Part shown: piece after piece, positions 8,947-17,765 of the stretch
How the letters are laid out: every line of letters begins with the position of its first letter
Numbering within the stretch: the first letter of the stretch is position 1
DNA from: Myxococcota bacterium
Lineage (GTDB): Bacteria > Myxococcota_A > UBA9160 > UBA4427
Direction of reading: 5' to 3'
Length of the DNA: 61,400 nt
NCBI GenBank assembly: GCA_028278345.1
Contig: JANQEL010000190.1
Span: 1 to 61,400 of the forward strand
The notes under the pieces: generated by a model
Told to the model about the DNA's origin: nothing
What the model saw: only the letters and a program-made list of their open reading frames with translations
Database searches by the model: none
Program-made: the position numbers and the translations under genes

Positions 8947-9447
8947 TCAACGCTGCTCGAGCTGTCCCACGAACTCCTTGAGCACGCTCGCCTGCTCGGC
9001 GCCGAGGTCGGCGAACATGATGCCCATGCCCGTCCGCCCGGAGAGCGCACCACCCTCTTCGACCCGCACCACCGAGGCCTTCAAGAAGAGCGGGTTCGCG
9101 CAGTGGGGAAAGGACATCTCGAGGGACAACTCGCTGCCCGTCGGGAGGGGGCGAGGCGTGGCGATGAACAAGCCGCCCAGCGAGATGTTCATCGCGATGC
9201 CCTCCGCCGCTGAGTTCACCACGACGCGCAGATGGGTCGCGTGGCGAACGTGCTGCCGCCGGTTCGGGTCGGCGTAGGGCTCGTCGGGTTCGGCGAATTC
9301 GCGCGAGAGCAATTCTCGCAATTGTTGCCAGCGCCCGACTTCGTCGATCGAGAGCGCCGGGTTTCCGAACACGCGTCGACGGTTGAGTGCGGCGAACTCT
9401 GCGAACTCGGCCTTGTGGCCGTTGGTGTCGACATCGAATTCCGACAT
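8947..9447 (-). CDS. PilZ domain protein
   Basis: A 166-residue protein with a charged N-terminal half and a C-terminal PilZ domain, a c-di-GMP receptor. The binding motif is split as usual: arginines in NRRQHVRHA (near residues 62-70), then NISLGGLFIATPRPLPTGSE (87-106), which carries the N-x-S-x-x-G element. The sequence after NISLGG matches the style of myxobacterial-type PilZ paralogues. It stands alone between ndk and the oxidoreductase; a diguanylate cyclase/phosphodiesterase lies 6 kb away. The ATG at 9447 is chosen because upstream codons look non-coding. Confidence 0.85.
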   Translation of the reverse strand: MSEFDVDTNGHKAEFAEFAALNRRRVFGNPALSIDEVGRWQQLRELLSREFAEPDEPYADPNRRQHVRHATHLRVVVNSAAEGIAMNISLGGLFIATPRPLPTGSELSLEMSFPHCANPLFLKASVVRVEEGGALSGRTGMGIMFADLGAEQASVLKEFVGQLEQR

Positions 9448-9530
9448 GCGGATTCCATCGGCACGGGAACCCTCGCACCACAGCGTAAATCGCTCCGGTG
9501 GAAGAGCGCCGGCAACCAACGCGCAACGCG

Positions 9531-10511
9531 TCAGTCGATCGTCAGCACCACCTTGCCGAAGTGCTCGCTCGCCTCGACCACCCGATGGGCTTCCGCCGCG
9601 TCGGCCAGCGGGATCATTCGATCGACCACGGGCCCGATCGCGCCGCTCTCGAGGGCCGAGCCGAAACGCTCGAGAAGCCCGCGCACGATCTCGGCCTTCT
9701 CGGCTTCGGGGCGCGCGCGCAGGGTCGAGCCGAGGATCTGCAGCCGACGCATGAGAATGGCACCCAGGTTGAGTTCGGCTTTCGAACCGCCCATCAGCCC
9801 GATCACCACCAGACGTCCGCCGACGTCGAGGGCCTGGAGGTTCTGATCGAGGTACTTGCCACCGATCGAGTCGAGCACGACATCGACTCCCGCGCCTCCG
9901 GTAACCTCCTTCGCGGCGGCGACGAAGTCGCCCTCGCGATAGTTGACCGCGACGTCCGCGCCGAGGTCGAGGCAGCGCTTGCATTTGTCCTCACTACCGG
10001 CGGTGACGATGCACTTCGCCCCCGCCGCCTTCACGAGTTGGATCGCTGCCGTGCCGATGCCACTGCCACCGCCGTGGATCAGGGCCGCCCCGTCGTCGGG
10101 CAGCTTCGCGAGCATGAAGACGTTGAGATAGACCGTGAGGAAGACCTCGGGAAAGGCCGCGGCTTCTTGCAGCGAAAGGCGCTCGGGTACGTACATCGCA
10201 CTACCGGCGTGCACGACGACTTCTTCCGCGTAACCGCCACCCGGAATCAACGCCATCACGCGATCGCCAGGCTTGAAGGCGGTGACACCGTCGGCCACCT
10301 CGATCACTTCGCCCGCGCATTCGAGGCCGAGAATCTCGGAGGCACCGGGCGGCGGCGGATAGAAGCCAGCGACCTGCACGAGATCACCGCGATTCACCGC
10401 GGCCGCCGCCACGCTCACGCGAATGCACTCGGGTCGCATCTCGGGGGCCGGGGCATCGCCCAGCACCAGCTTCGTTTCGTCACCCGACTTGTCGATCAGG
10501 ATGGCCTTCAT
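9531..10511 (-). CDS. NAD(P)H quinone oxidoreductase, zinc-independent MDR family (PIG3 type)
   Basis: A 326-residue medium-chain dehydrogenase/reductase. The N-terminal GroES-like half contains NRGDLVQVAGFYPPPPGASE and LGLECAGEV, typical of the PIG3/quinone-oxidoreductase branch. The Rossmann half begins with ALIHGGGSGIGTAAIQL, which binds NADPH. The structural zinc cysteines of alcohol dehydrogenases are absent, as expected for this branch. It follows two acyl-CoA dehydrogenases on the same strand and may reduce an enoyl or quinone intermediate of that pathway, which is inference. A hairpin lies between it and the dehydrogenase. Confidence 0.9.
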   Translation of the reverse strand: MKAILIDKSGDETKLVLGDAPAPEMRPECIRVSVAAAAVNRGDLVQVAGFYPPPPGASEILGLECAGEVIEVADGVTAFKPGDRVMALIPGGGYAEEVVVHAGSAMYVPERLSLQEAAAFPEVFLTVYLNVFMLAKLPDDGAALIHGGGSGIGTAAIQLVKAAGAKCIVTAGSEDKCKRCLDLGADVAVNYREGDFVAAAKEVTGGAGVDVVLDSIGGKYLDQNLQALDVGGRLVVIGLMGGSKAELNLGAILMRRLQILGSTLRARPEAEKAEIVRGLLERFGSALESGAIGPVVDRMIPLADAAEAHRVVEASEHFGKVVLTID

Positions 10512-10602
10512 GGAGTACGTCCTCGCGTCACAGGGGATCGTGGGCGGCGAAGACTAGCCCCTCGTCAGGCGATCGACCCCCACGCTGTTGCCGGGAACAC
10601 GA

Positions 10603-10635
10603 AACGGGCCGACGGCGCATGGCCGTCGACCCGTT
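10603..10635 (-). terminator. Strong hairpin downstream of the second acyl-CoA dehydrogenase
   Basis: AACGGG-C-CGACGGC pairs with GCCGTCG-A-CCCGTT around a 5-nt loop: a 13-bp stem with one mismatch, about 35 bp past the dehydrogenase stop. No clear U-run follows on the minus strand, so it may be a pause or 3'-processing hairpin rather than a full terminator. Confidence 0.45.
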
Positions 10636-10669
10636 CGGGGTGTCGATCGCTACGAAGTCGCTGCGTTTC

Positions 10670-11845
10670 TCAGTTGAGATCCGCCCGCGTGTAGTCGAGC
10701 AGACCGCGCGCGATGATCAGGCGCTGGATCTCGCCCGTGCCTTCGTAGATGTCGGTGATGCGGCAATCGCGCATCCACTTCTCGATCAGGTGTTCGCGCG
10801 AGATGCCCATCGGCCCGAGGATCTCGATGCAACCCTGGGTGATGCGGCGCACAGCACTTCCCGCGTGGGCCTTGCAGACCGAAGACTCCATGTTGTTCGG
10901 CTGCCCTTCGCCGGCGAGCCAGCAGGCGCGCACGGTGGTGAGCATCGAAGCTTCGTAGAGGGCCTCGAGCTGCTTGAACTTCGCCGCAGCCGCGGGCTCG
11001 TTGGCGTCGATCGTGCCGTAGTCGATGGTCACGCCCGCTTCTTCGAGGTGCTCGCGCGTGAAGTCGAGGGCCGCCTCTGCGATGCCGAGACCAAAGGCCG
11101 CCGTCATCGGGCGCGTCATGTTGAAGGTCTTCATGACGCCGCGGAAGCCACCACTCGATGCCTTCGGGATGCTCTCGTCGAGGCCGAGCAGGTTCTCTCG
11201 CGGGATGCGGCAGTCGGTAAACACGTAGGCCGCCGTGTCGTCGGCGCGAATGCCGAGCTTCTTCTCCTTGTGGGGAACGTCGAAGCCGGGGGTGCCCTTC
11301 TCGACCAGGAAGCTCTTGATGCCGGCGCGGCCGGCCTCCTTGTCGATCGGGGCCCAGATGACGACGCCTTCGGCGCGGGTACCCGTGGTGACGAAGATCT
11401 TCTCTCCGTTGATCACCCATTCGTCGCCATCGAGGACGGCCGTGGTCTGCACGCGCGAAGGATCGGAGCCGCAGCCCGGCTCGGTGATCGCCATCGAGAG
11501 CACCATGCTGCGCCACTTCTCGATCTGCTCGGGGGTGCCTGCTGCAGCGAGGGCCGCGTTGCCGAGGCCGCCGTCGGCGCTCTTGCGCATGCGCACCGAG
11601 TAGTCGCCCCAGTTCTGGCCCGCGGCGTGATAGGCCGCCATCACCGGGAGGCTCGAATCCTCGGGGCCGGGCGCGGGAACCTCGGGATAGTTCTTGTAGA
11701 ACTCTTCCGCTTCCGGGAGCTCGCCCGGCGGGAAGTCACCCTCGTTCTCGTCGTGGTAGCGCGCGTACTTGCGGCAGATCAGGGCTTCGGCGCGCGTTCG
11801 CGCGAGGCCCGCCTTGTCGGTTTCAGTCAGTCGGAAGTCGACCAT
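10670..11845 (-). CDS. Acyl-CoA dehydrogenase (with intact catalytic Glu region)
   Basis: A 391-residue flavoenzyme catalysing alpha,beta-dehydrogenation of an acyl-CoA. Recognisable parts are the FAD/substrate motif MAITEPGCGSDPS, the mid-domain WVINGEKIFVTTGT, and the C-terminal IYEGTGEIQRLIIARGLLDY with the catalytic Glu in YEGTGE. The ATG at 11845 has AAGGAA about 10 nt upstream; upstream in-frame sequence is antisense-like. It directly follows another acyl-CoA dehydrogenase (65-bp gap). Adjacent, unlike dehydrogenase pairs often form heteromeric enzymes in steroid or aromatic-acid breakdown, so a joint complex is plausible. Confidence 0.93.
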   Translation of the reverse strand: MVDFRLTETDKAGLARTRAEALICRKYARYHDENEGDFPPGELPEAEEFYKNYPEVPAPGPEDSSLPVMAAYHAAGQNWGDYSVRMRKSADGGLGNAALAAAGTPEQIEKWRSMVLSMAITEPGCGSDPSRVQTTAVLDGDEWVINGEKIFVTTGTRAEGVVIWAPIDKEAGRAGIKSFLVEKGTPGFDVPHKEKKLGIRADDTAAYVFTDCRIPRENLLGLDESIPKASSGGFRGVMKTFNMTRPMTAAFGLGIAEAALDFTREHLEEAGVTIDYGTIDANEPAAAAKFKQLEALYEASMLTTVRACWLAGEGQPNNMESSVCKAHAGSAVRRITQGCIEILGPMGISREHLIEKWMRDCRITDIYEGTGEIQRLIIARGLLDYTRADLN

Positions 11846-11910
11846 GATCGTTGTTTCCTTGAAGTTGTGTTCACAGCCATGCTGCGGGTTTCGGTGAGTC
11901 GGTCGGGCGC

Positions 11911-13002
11911 CTAGGCGCTGACGGTGCCTTCGAGCACGCTGATCGTGCGCGCCGCGCGGAACCACATCTCGACCGGGTATTCGCGGATGAAGCCGTGGCC
12001 GCCGAGGATCTGGACCCCGTTGTCGGCGATCCACATCGTCTTCTCGGCCGTGTAGTTCTTCGCGAACGAAGCCGCCTTGGTGGCGTCGAGGCCCTGCTCG
12101 ACCTGGCTCGCTGCCTTCCACGTGAGCCAGCGCATGGCTTCGACTTCGATGTGCATGTCGCTCATTCGGAACGCGATGCTCTGCTTCTTCGAGATGGGCT
12201 CGTCGAAGGCCACGCGATCCTTGGTGTAGGGGATCACGAATTCGAGCACCTTGCGCGACATGCCCGTCATGATCGCGGCGAGCGCCACGCGCGAAGCGTC
12301 GAGGATGCGTCGCACGTCGCAGCCGTCGTCGCCGCCGAGGCGGTTGGCGGCCGGGACTTCGACGCGCTCGAACTCGATGGTGTTCGTCGTGAGGCCCTTC
12401 ATGCCCATGTTGAGTTCGGGCTCGCTGATCGAGACACCGTCGGTGTCGCGGGGCACGATGAAGGCATCGACGGCGTTGCCGTTGCGGGCGATCACGAGGA
12501 ACTCGCTCGCGCGATCGCCGAAGAGCACGAAGCTCTTCTTGCCGCTGATGACGAACTTGTCTTCCTTCTCTTCCGCCACGGCCCGCGGGTTGGCGGGGTC
12601 GGCCATCGCGTGGGGCTCGATGGCCGCAAGCGACGCCGTGTGGAACTTCTCGCCGCAGAAGGCGGGCAGGTACTGGGCCTTCTGGGCTTCGGTGCCCTGA
12701 TCGATGATCGCGTTGACGAAGGCGCTCGGGGCCATCGCGGCAATCGCGAGGGCCGCGTCACCCGCGCCGAGCTCCTCGAGCAGTACGGTGGTGGTGATCG
12801 CCGAGCGCTCGCCGCCGCCGCCGAACTCCTCGGGGATCTGCGCGGACACTAGGCCGAGCTCCCAGCTGGTATCGAGGTAGTCGGCCGGGATGCTCGACGC
12901 CTCGTCACAGTCGCGCGCGATCGGCTCCATCGCCTGCTCGGCGAATTCGCGCATCGCTTCGCGAACCATCTCCTGTTCTTCTGTGAGTTTGAAAGAAATC
13001 AC
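11911..13002 (-). CDS. Acyl-CoA dehydrogenase, short C-terminus
   Basis: A 363-residue acyl-CoA dehydrogenase homologue. Family features are FKLTEEQEMVREAMREFAEQ at the start, LGLVSAQIPEEFGGGG, FVISGKKSFVLFGDRASEF and GHGFIREYPVEMWFRAAR. It ends in ISVLEGTVSA, just after the EGT that would carry the catalytic Glu, and lacks the usual IQRxxIAR tail that completes FAD binding. The GTG at 13002 is preferred over an ATG at 13053 because AAGGAG lies 7 nt upstream. The shortened tail next to a complete paralogue suggests a partner subunit, as in heterotetrameric FadE pairs; this is inference. Confidence 0.9.
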   Translation of the reverse strand: MISFKLTEEQEMVREAMREFAEQAMEPIARDCDEASSIPADYLDTSWELGLVSAQIPEEFGGGGERSAITTTVLLEELGAGDAALAIAAMAPSAFVNAIIDQGTEAQKAQYLPAFCGEKFHTASLAAIEPHAMADPANPRAVAEEKEDKFVISGKKSFVLFGDRASEFLVIARNGNAVDAFIVPRDTDGVSISEPELNMGMKGLTTNTIEFERVEVPAANRLGGDDGCDVRRILDASRVALAAIMTGMSRKVLEFVIPYTKDRVAFDEPISKKQSIAFRMSDMHIEVEAMRWLTWKAASQVEQGLDATKAASFAKNYTAEKTMWIADNGVQILGGHGFIREYPVEMWFRAARTISVLEGTVSA

Positions 13003-13089
13003 GCCTGGCTCCTTATGTTTTCGCTTTCGCGGTTCTCGCGTCGTTCCGTCCATTCGGTGAGGGCGACGCGAGGGGGTGTTGAAACGAAA

Positions 13090-13818
13090 TCAGCCCGAGG
13101 GGTTGTCCTCGGGCCGGTAGACTTGATGGAAGTAGTGGTTCATCGCCTGGGGGCCGCCTTCCTTCACCATTTCGCCGCGCCGCACGGCTTCGCGTGCATC
13201 GACGAGACCCAGGGCGACGCCACACCACAGACGCGCGTCGGCCGTGTACCGGACGTCGGCGCCTTCGGCGAAACCCAAGGTGACCGTGCAGTGCCCGTCC
13301 TTGATCTCGACGGCCCACACGCCACCGCCCTCGCCCGTCAGGCGGATCTCGAAGGTGACGTCGTCATCCGTCGCCACCTCGTCGCGCAACAGGAAGGGAA
13401 GCGATTCGAGGATCGAGATCGGCGACGTCTCGGTGAAGCGATCGGGTTCGATCGCGTGCTGCTCCATCGGCTGGCGCGTCCACCACAGCGCGATCGAAGC
13501 GATGATCGGCTCGAGGGAACGCCCGCGATCGGTGAGCGCGTAGAGCGAGCGCGCGTCGTCACCGTCCTTGTAGATGAAGCCCTCGGTGGCGAGCTTCTGC
13601 AATCGACTCGAGAGCACACGCGGCGCGATGCCGGTGCGCATGCGCAACTCCTGGAAACCCTTGTTGCCACCCAGCAGTTGACGCACCAGCACGAGGGTCC
13701 AGCGATCGCCGATCACTTCGAGTGCCCGCGCCACGGGATCGAAGATGTGCCCGGGCCGCGGAACGCTCTTCCGCTTGCGGCCGGTGACGGATTTCAGGAC
13801 CGAGGTACCACTCGCCAT
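13090..13818 (-). CDS. HxlR-type transcriptional regulator with C-terminal SCP2-like ligand domain
   Basis: A 242-residue protein. Residues about 25-115 form a winged-helix HxlR domain: PVARALEVIGDRWTLVLVRQ, GFQELRMRTGIAPRVLSSRL and LYALTDRGRSL are typical. The C-terminal 100 residues (VTFEIRLTGEGGGVWAVEIK, then HCTVTLGF and later ADVRYTADARLWCGVALGLV) resemble sterol-carrier/SCP2 domains that bind acyl-CoA or lipids. The gene is first in a minus-strand run with two acyl-CoA dehydrogenases, so it probably controls that pathway in response to an acyl-type ligand. A 25-bp palindrome lies just upstream of its start. Confidence 0.88.
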   Translation of the reverse strand: MASGTSVLKSVTGRKRKSVPRPGHIFDPVARALEVIGDRWTLVLVRQLLGGNKGFQELRMRTGIAPRVLSSRLQKLATEGFIYKDGDDARSLYALTDRGRSLEPIIASIALWWTRQPMEQHAIEPDRFTETSPISILESLPFLLRDEVATDDDVTFEIRLTGEGGGVWAVEIKDGHCTVTLGFAEGADVRYTADARLWCGVALGLVDAREAVRRGEMVKEGGPQAMNHYFHQVYRPEDNPSG

Positions 13819-13842
13819 GGCGGAGGTATCTAACTGACCTGA

Positions 13843-13867
13843 AATGAGTATTCAATGGATACTCATT
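13843..13867. promoter_or_regulatory. Palindromic operator candidate for the HxlR-type regulator
   Basis: AATGAGTAT and ATACTCATT are perfect 9-nt inverted arms around a 7-nt spacer, starting 25 bp upstream of the regulator's ATG. Its AT-rich composition stands out from the flanks. Position and symmetry fit an autoregulatory dimer-binding site; no binding is proven. Confidence 0.6.
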
Positions 13868-13936
13868 CGAAAATCACTCGGGAATCCACAGGTTTCGCGA
13901 GGTCGGCCTGAGCGGGGTGAGGCAGCCTTCCCGGGC

Positions 13937-14455
13937 TCAGAAGATTGCGCTGGTGTCGTCGCCGATTCGCTCGAGGCCGGTGTCCGCGGTAAGAGTCGGC
14001 CGGCTCAGCTCGCTGCTGCCATCCCCTGTCGCGTAGTCACCGAAACGCAGCTCCCCGTCTTCGATCTGGTAGAGATCGAAGGCCCTGGGCCCCGTCGGCC
14101 CCACCCCGGGTGGGTCGATATCGATCGGCGTCGGCACGCTCGACCCGGCGGTGCGCCCTTCGGTGTAGGTCCCATCGATGCGCTCGAAGATGCGAATGAT
14201 GGGGCTGCGGCAGCCCGGCTCTTCGAACAGCACGCGCAGGGCGGAGACTTCGCCGTCGCGGAAGGCCACGATCCTCTGCGACGAGTTCATTCCGGCATTG
14301 ACCAACAGGCAGACGCCATGGCCCCACACGCCTTCGAGTTCGAGACCGTCGTCATCCGCCTCACCGCCGCTGCTGCCGCCGTGGCCCAGGCAGGCCGAAG
14401 TCGCGAGGCCGAAGAGGAGAGCGGCGCCGAGGGACTTCACACGCGAATCGACCAC
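13937..14455 (-). CDS. Hypothetical secreted protein, probable lipoprotein
   Basis: A 172-residue protein opening with a basic-hydrophobic signal, VKSLGAALLFGLATSACLGHGG. The Cys at the end of ATSAC is a plausible, slightly relaxed lipobox. It is followed by a Gly/Ser/Asp-rich linker. The mature part (ELEGVWGHGVCLLV, EEPGCRSPIIRIFERIDGTY, DGELRFGDYATGDG) has a short beta-rich look and one pair of cysteines, but no family is recognised. It is on the same strand as the MBL gene upstream (76-bp gap) and may share its transcript. Confidence 0.7.
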   Translation of the reverse strand: MVDSRVKSLGAALLFGLATSACLGHGGSSGGEADDDGLELEGVWGHGVCLLVNAGMNSSQRIVAFRDGEVSALRVLFEEPGCRSPIIRIFERIDGTYTEGRTAGSSVPTPIDIDPPGVGPTGPRAFDLYQIEDGELRFGDYATGDGSSELSRPTLTADTGLERIGDDTSAIF

Positions 14456-14531
14456 GGGACGGACTCCTGAGAAGTTCGATAGTTACGTTCCCGGCACGCT
14501 TCATCGGTTCCGCGAATCCGGACGCGTGCCC

Positions 14532-15635
14532 TCAATTCGGGCCGACGGCGAGCGGCGCCCCCTCTCGTGTAGACGCTTCGAGTGCGATCTCACCCTGTTC
14601 GTAGCGGGCGATTCCGTCGGGGCCGATCTCGCGGTGGAGATGGCCGCGCGCGAGCAGGTAGTTGAGGTGGGCGAGGCTCTCGCCCGCGGCCATGAAGAAC
14701 TGGCGGTCGTCGATCTCGCGACTGAAGAGAACGGGGAAGACCTCGAGGGCGGTCTTCGGTGCCCCACACTCGCGATGCAGACGCGAGAGCGCATCGTGGT
14801 GATGATCGGCAATGGCCTGAATGCGCTCGTGCACACCGCGAAACGGCAGGTTGTGCGCGGGTAGAGTGAGGACGTCACTGGCCACGCGGCCCGGGATCGT
14901 CTCACAGCTGTCGAGGAACTCACCGAGCGGGTCGGCGAAGGGCTCGGTCGGCGTCACGCTCACATTCGGTGTGATCCGCGGCAGCACCTGGTCACCCGAG
15001 AGGATCACCCCGAGCTCGGCACAGTAGAGGCATGCGTGCTCGGGTGAGTGGCCGCGGCCGACGACCACCTCCCAGAGACGACCGCCTATCGGAATCTGGT
15101 CGCCGTCGCGAAGTCGCCGGTAGCCAGCGGGCAGGCCCGCAATCATCGAACCGAAGGAGCCGAACCGCAGGCGGTAGCCGTCGATGTGATCCGGGCTGAA
15201 GCCCACGGTCTCGTAGAAGGTGATGGCGTCCTCGGGCACATCGCGCGGCCCATCCACCGAGAGCATCTTGAGCAGGTAGAACTCGCTTCGCGTCATCCAC
15301 AACTCGGCCTGGAAGCGTCGCGTGATCCACCCTGCGAGCCCGGTGTGATCGGGGTGGAGGTGCGTGGAGATCACGCGCTTGATGGGCTCACCACCGAGTT
15401 CGTTCTCGAAGATGCGATCCCAGAGCCCCTGGATCCCGGTGCCCCGGGTGCCGGTGTCGACCACGGTCCAGCCAGCGTCGTCGCGCAGCAGGTAGGTGTT
15501 GATGTGGTTCAGTTCGAATGGCAGCGGCATGCGCACCCAGAACACGCCGTCGGCCACCTCGAGAACCCTGCCCTCGTCGGGGGGTGTCTCGAATGGATAG
15601 GTCAGTCCGTTTCCCGTATCGGTTCGCTTGCTCAT
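14532..15635 (-). CDS. MBL-fold metallo-hydrolase
   Basis: A 367-residue metallo-beta-lactamase-fold enzyme. The dinuclear metal motif HLHPDH is at residues 92-97 (STHLHPDHTGLAGW). Further ligands are likely the His in GRGHSPEHACLY and the Asp in GVILSGDQVLPRI. The C-terminal third (LPAHNLPFRGVHERIQAIADHH and later) is of the kind seen in hydrolases acting on thioesters or lactones beside acyl-CoA genes. The substrate cannot be told from sequence. Neighbouring gaps are short except 15636-15866, where nothing is seen. Confidence 0.9.
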   Translation of the reverse strand: MSKRTDTGNGLTYPFETPPDEGRVLEVADGVFWVRMPLPFELNHINTYLLRDDAGWTVVDTGTRGTGIQGLWDRIFENELGGEPIKRVISTHLHPDHTGLAGWITRRFQAELWMTRSEFYLLKMLSVDGPRDVPEDAITFYETVGFSPDHIDGYRLRFGSFGSMIAGLPAGYRRLRDGDQIPIGGRLWEVVVGRGHSPEHACLYCAELGVILSGDQVLPRITPNVSVTPTEPFADPLGEFLDSCETIPGRVASDVLTLPAHNLPFRGVHERIQAIADHHHDALSRLHRECGAPKTALEVFPVLFSREIDDRQFFMAAGESLAHLNYLLARGHLHREIGPDGIARYEQGEIALEASTREGAPLAVGPN

Positions 15636-15866
15636 GCTTCAGTTTCTACCTTAGAAGGTTCGCTACGTTCCACTCTGTTGGAGGTGGACGAGCCGCAGAT
15701 GGGGCGGTCTCGGCACGGCGTCTCCGATTCGTCGAACGAGAGAGTACCCGTTCGAGATCCACACGAACGTGGATCGTGTTCGAAGGGCGTGTCGTCCGAC
15801 GGGGCCCGTCATCGAACCGCGAGCCCCCAACACCCGCGAGACGAGTTCGCCCGCTGCCGACCGATC

Positions 15867-17765
15867 TCAATCTTCGTTCGGCTCGGCGAGCTTTCGTTTC
15901 AACGAGTCGCGAACGGCACGTATCACCGCCAACTCGGATTCCGATTCCCAGTTGACCAACCACTCCTGCAGGGCTTCGTACGAGAGGGCCGGGCTGAATA
16001 GATAGCCCTGGATGACGTCGCAACCTCGCTCGCGGAGAAACTCAAGCTGCTGACGGTGCTCGACCCCTTCCGCCACGATTTCGAGGGACAACTTGTGGCC
16101 CAGATCGATGATCGCTTCGACGATCGCGGCATCGCTCGAATCGCCGGGAAGATCTCGTACGAACGACCGATCGATCTTGAGCGTATCGAGTGGGAAGCGT
16201 TTGAGATAGCTCAGGGAGGAGTATCCCGTTCCGAAGTCATCCACGGCGATTCTGAACCCGAGATCCTTGAGGGCGGTGAGGGTCACGATGCTGCTGTCCG
16301 AGTCTTCGAGCAGAGTTCCCTCGGTCAGTTCGAGTTCGATTCGCTCGGGAGATAGACCGAGCGGCTCGAGGGCTTCGAGCATGCGCGTCGCGAAATCGCT
16401 ACGACGAAACTGGCAGGCCGACACGTTGATTGCCACGGTGATCGGAGCCTCGGCATCAACGGTGATCTTGGCGATCTCCTCACAGGCGTTGCGGAATACC
16501 CAATCCCCGAGAGGCACGATCAACCCCGAGTCTTCAGCGATCGGAATGAAGTCCTGCGGTGAGACGGCCTTTCCGTCGCTCGCGGTCATGCGCACCAACG
16601 CTTCGACCCCGGACACGGTTTCGTTCTGGACGCTCACCTTGGGTTGGTAGTAGACGCTGAACCGATCTTCCTCGATGGCATTCCGGAGTTCGCACTCGAC
16701 AGCCAGCCGAGCCTCGGTGCGCTTGTTGAGGCCCTCTCCGTAGAACTGGTAACGGTCGCGACCCGAGTCCTTCGCGTGATTCATGGCCACCGCCGCGCGC
16801 TCGAGAAGGAGTTCGGGTTCGGTCCCATCGAGCGGAAACGCGCTGATCCCGATACTGGCAGTGACGTGGATCTCCCTGTCCGAGAGCACGAATGGCTGCG
16901 CGAGACTCTCGTTGACCTTCTGCGCCACCACCGCGATGTCCTTCTCGCGATGGATGTCGGGGAGGAGCACCATGAACTCATCCCCACCGAATCTCGCGAG
17001 TCGCGAGATTCCTGCCGGAACCGGCTCATCACAGCTTGATTCGGCATTGACTGCGGAGAAGTCGCTCGCGCGAAGTTTCCCAAGTCGATCGGACACCTGA
17101 CAGAGAATCTGATCGCCAGCCCGGTGACCCATTGTGTCGTTGAAGCGTTTGAAGTTATCGAGCGCAATGTATAGGACAGCGACGTAGTGCTGATGACGAC
17201 GTGCGCCGGCGATCGCCATTTCGAGGCGCTCGAGAAACAGGCTACGACGGGGCAGGCCCGTCAGGTCGTCGAATTGGATCATGTATCGGTTGGCGCGCAG
17301 GATATGCTGCAATCGATGCGTCAGGATGAATGAGTTCAGGGGCTTGTTGACGAAGTCGGTGGCCCCCACCTCGTACGCTCGTTCGATGGACCGGTGATCG
17401 TCGACACCGGTCATCACCACGATCGGTGTTCGCCGCCCATTCGGAAGCTGGCGTAGTGCGCGGCACGTCTCGAACCCATCGCGACCGGGCATCAAGATGT
17501 CGAGGACCACGATGTCCGGAGCCACCTGCTCGAAGCGCGAGATCGCGTCGTCACCGTCGTGCGCTTCTTCCACTCGAAACCCAGCGTGTTCGAGGTAGGC
17601 CCGCGTCACCGTCCGAAAGACCTGGTCGTCGTCGACGAGGAACGCGAGCGGAGGAAGTCCGTCGCGCCCGATCAGGTTGACGAGATCGGGGCTCTCCACG
17701 CGGACCGGAGAGACGGTGGAATTCTCCGGACCCGTGTCTTCCGGGGGTGTCGCTTCACTCGTCAA
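15867..17765 (-). CDS. Response regulator with GGDEF and EAL domains
   Basis: A 632-residue cytoplasmic signalling protein for c-di-GMP turnover. An N-terminal receiver domain (about 38-155) starts with AFLVDDDQVFRTV, with phosphoacceptor Asp89 in VVLDILMPGRDGFE and Lys141. Next is a GGDEF domain with the intact signature RFGGDEFMVLLPD (Gly260-Phe264); no RxxD inhibitory site precedes it. Last is an EAL domain with GVEALVRM (388-390), ELTEGTLL, DDFGTGYSSLSYLKRF and the later EGVEHRQQ. Both catalytic signatures look complete, so it could make and break c-di-GMP. No dedicated histidine kinase is adjacent; the PilZ protein 6 kb away could be an effector. Confidence 0.95.
   Translation of the reverse strand: MTSEATPPEDTGPENSTVSPVRVESPDLVNLIGRDGLPPLAFLVDDDQVFRTVTRAYLEHAGFRVEEAHDGDDAISRFEQVAPDIVVLDILMPGRDGFETCRALRQLPNGRRTPIVVMTGVDDHRSIERAYEVGATDFVNKPLNSFILTHRLQHILRANRYMIQFDDLTGLPRRSLFLERLEMAIAGARRHQHYVAVLYIALDNFKRFNDTMGHRAGDQILCQVSDRLGKLRASDFSAVNAESSCDEPVPAGISRLARFGGDEFMVLLPDIHREKDIAVVAQKVNESLAQPFVLSDREIHVTASIGISAFPLDGTEPELLLERAAVAMNHAKDSGRDRYQFYGEGLNKRTEARLAVECELRNAIEEDRFSVYYQPKVSVQNETVSGVEALVRMTASDGKAVSPQDFIPIAEDSGLIVPLGDWVFRNACEEIAKITVDAEAPITVAINVSACQFRRSDFATRMLEALEPLGLSPERIELELTEGTLLEDSDSSIVTLTALKDLGFRIAVDDFGTGYSSLSYLKRFPLDTLKIDRSFVRDLPGDSSDAAIVEAIIDLGHKLSLEIVAEGVEHRQQLEFLRERGCDVIQGYLFSPALSYEALQEWLVNWESESELAVIRAVRDSLKRKLAEPNED

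Noticed and set aside
13015..13833. Plus-strand frame over the HxlR gene
   Set aside because: Antisense shadow; the minus strand has a clear winged-helix domain.
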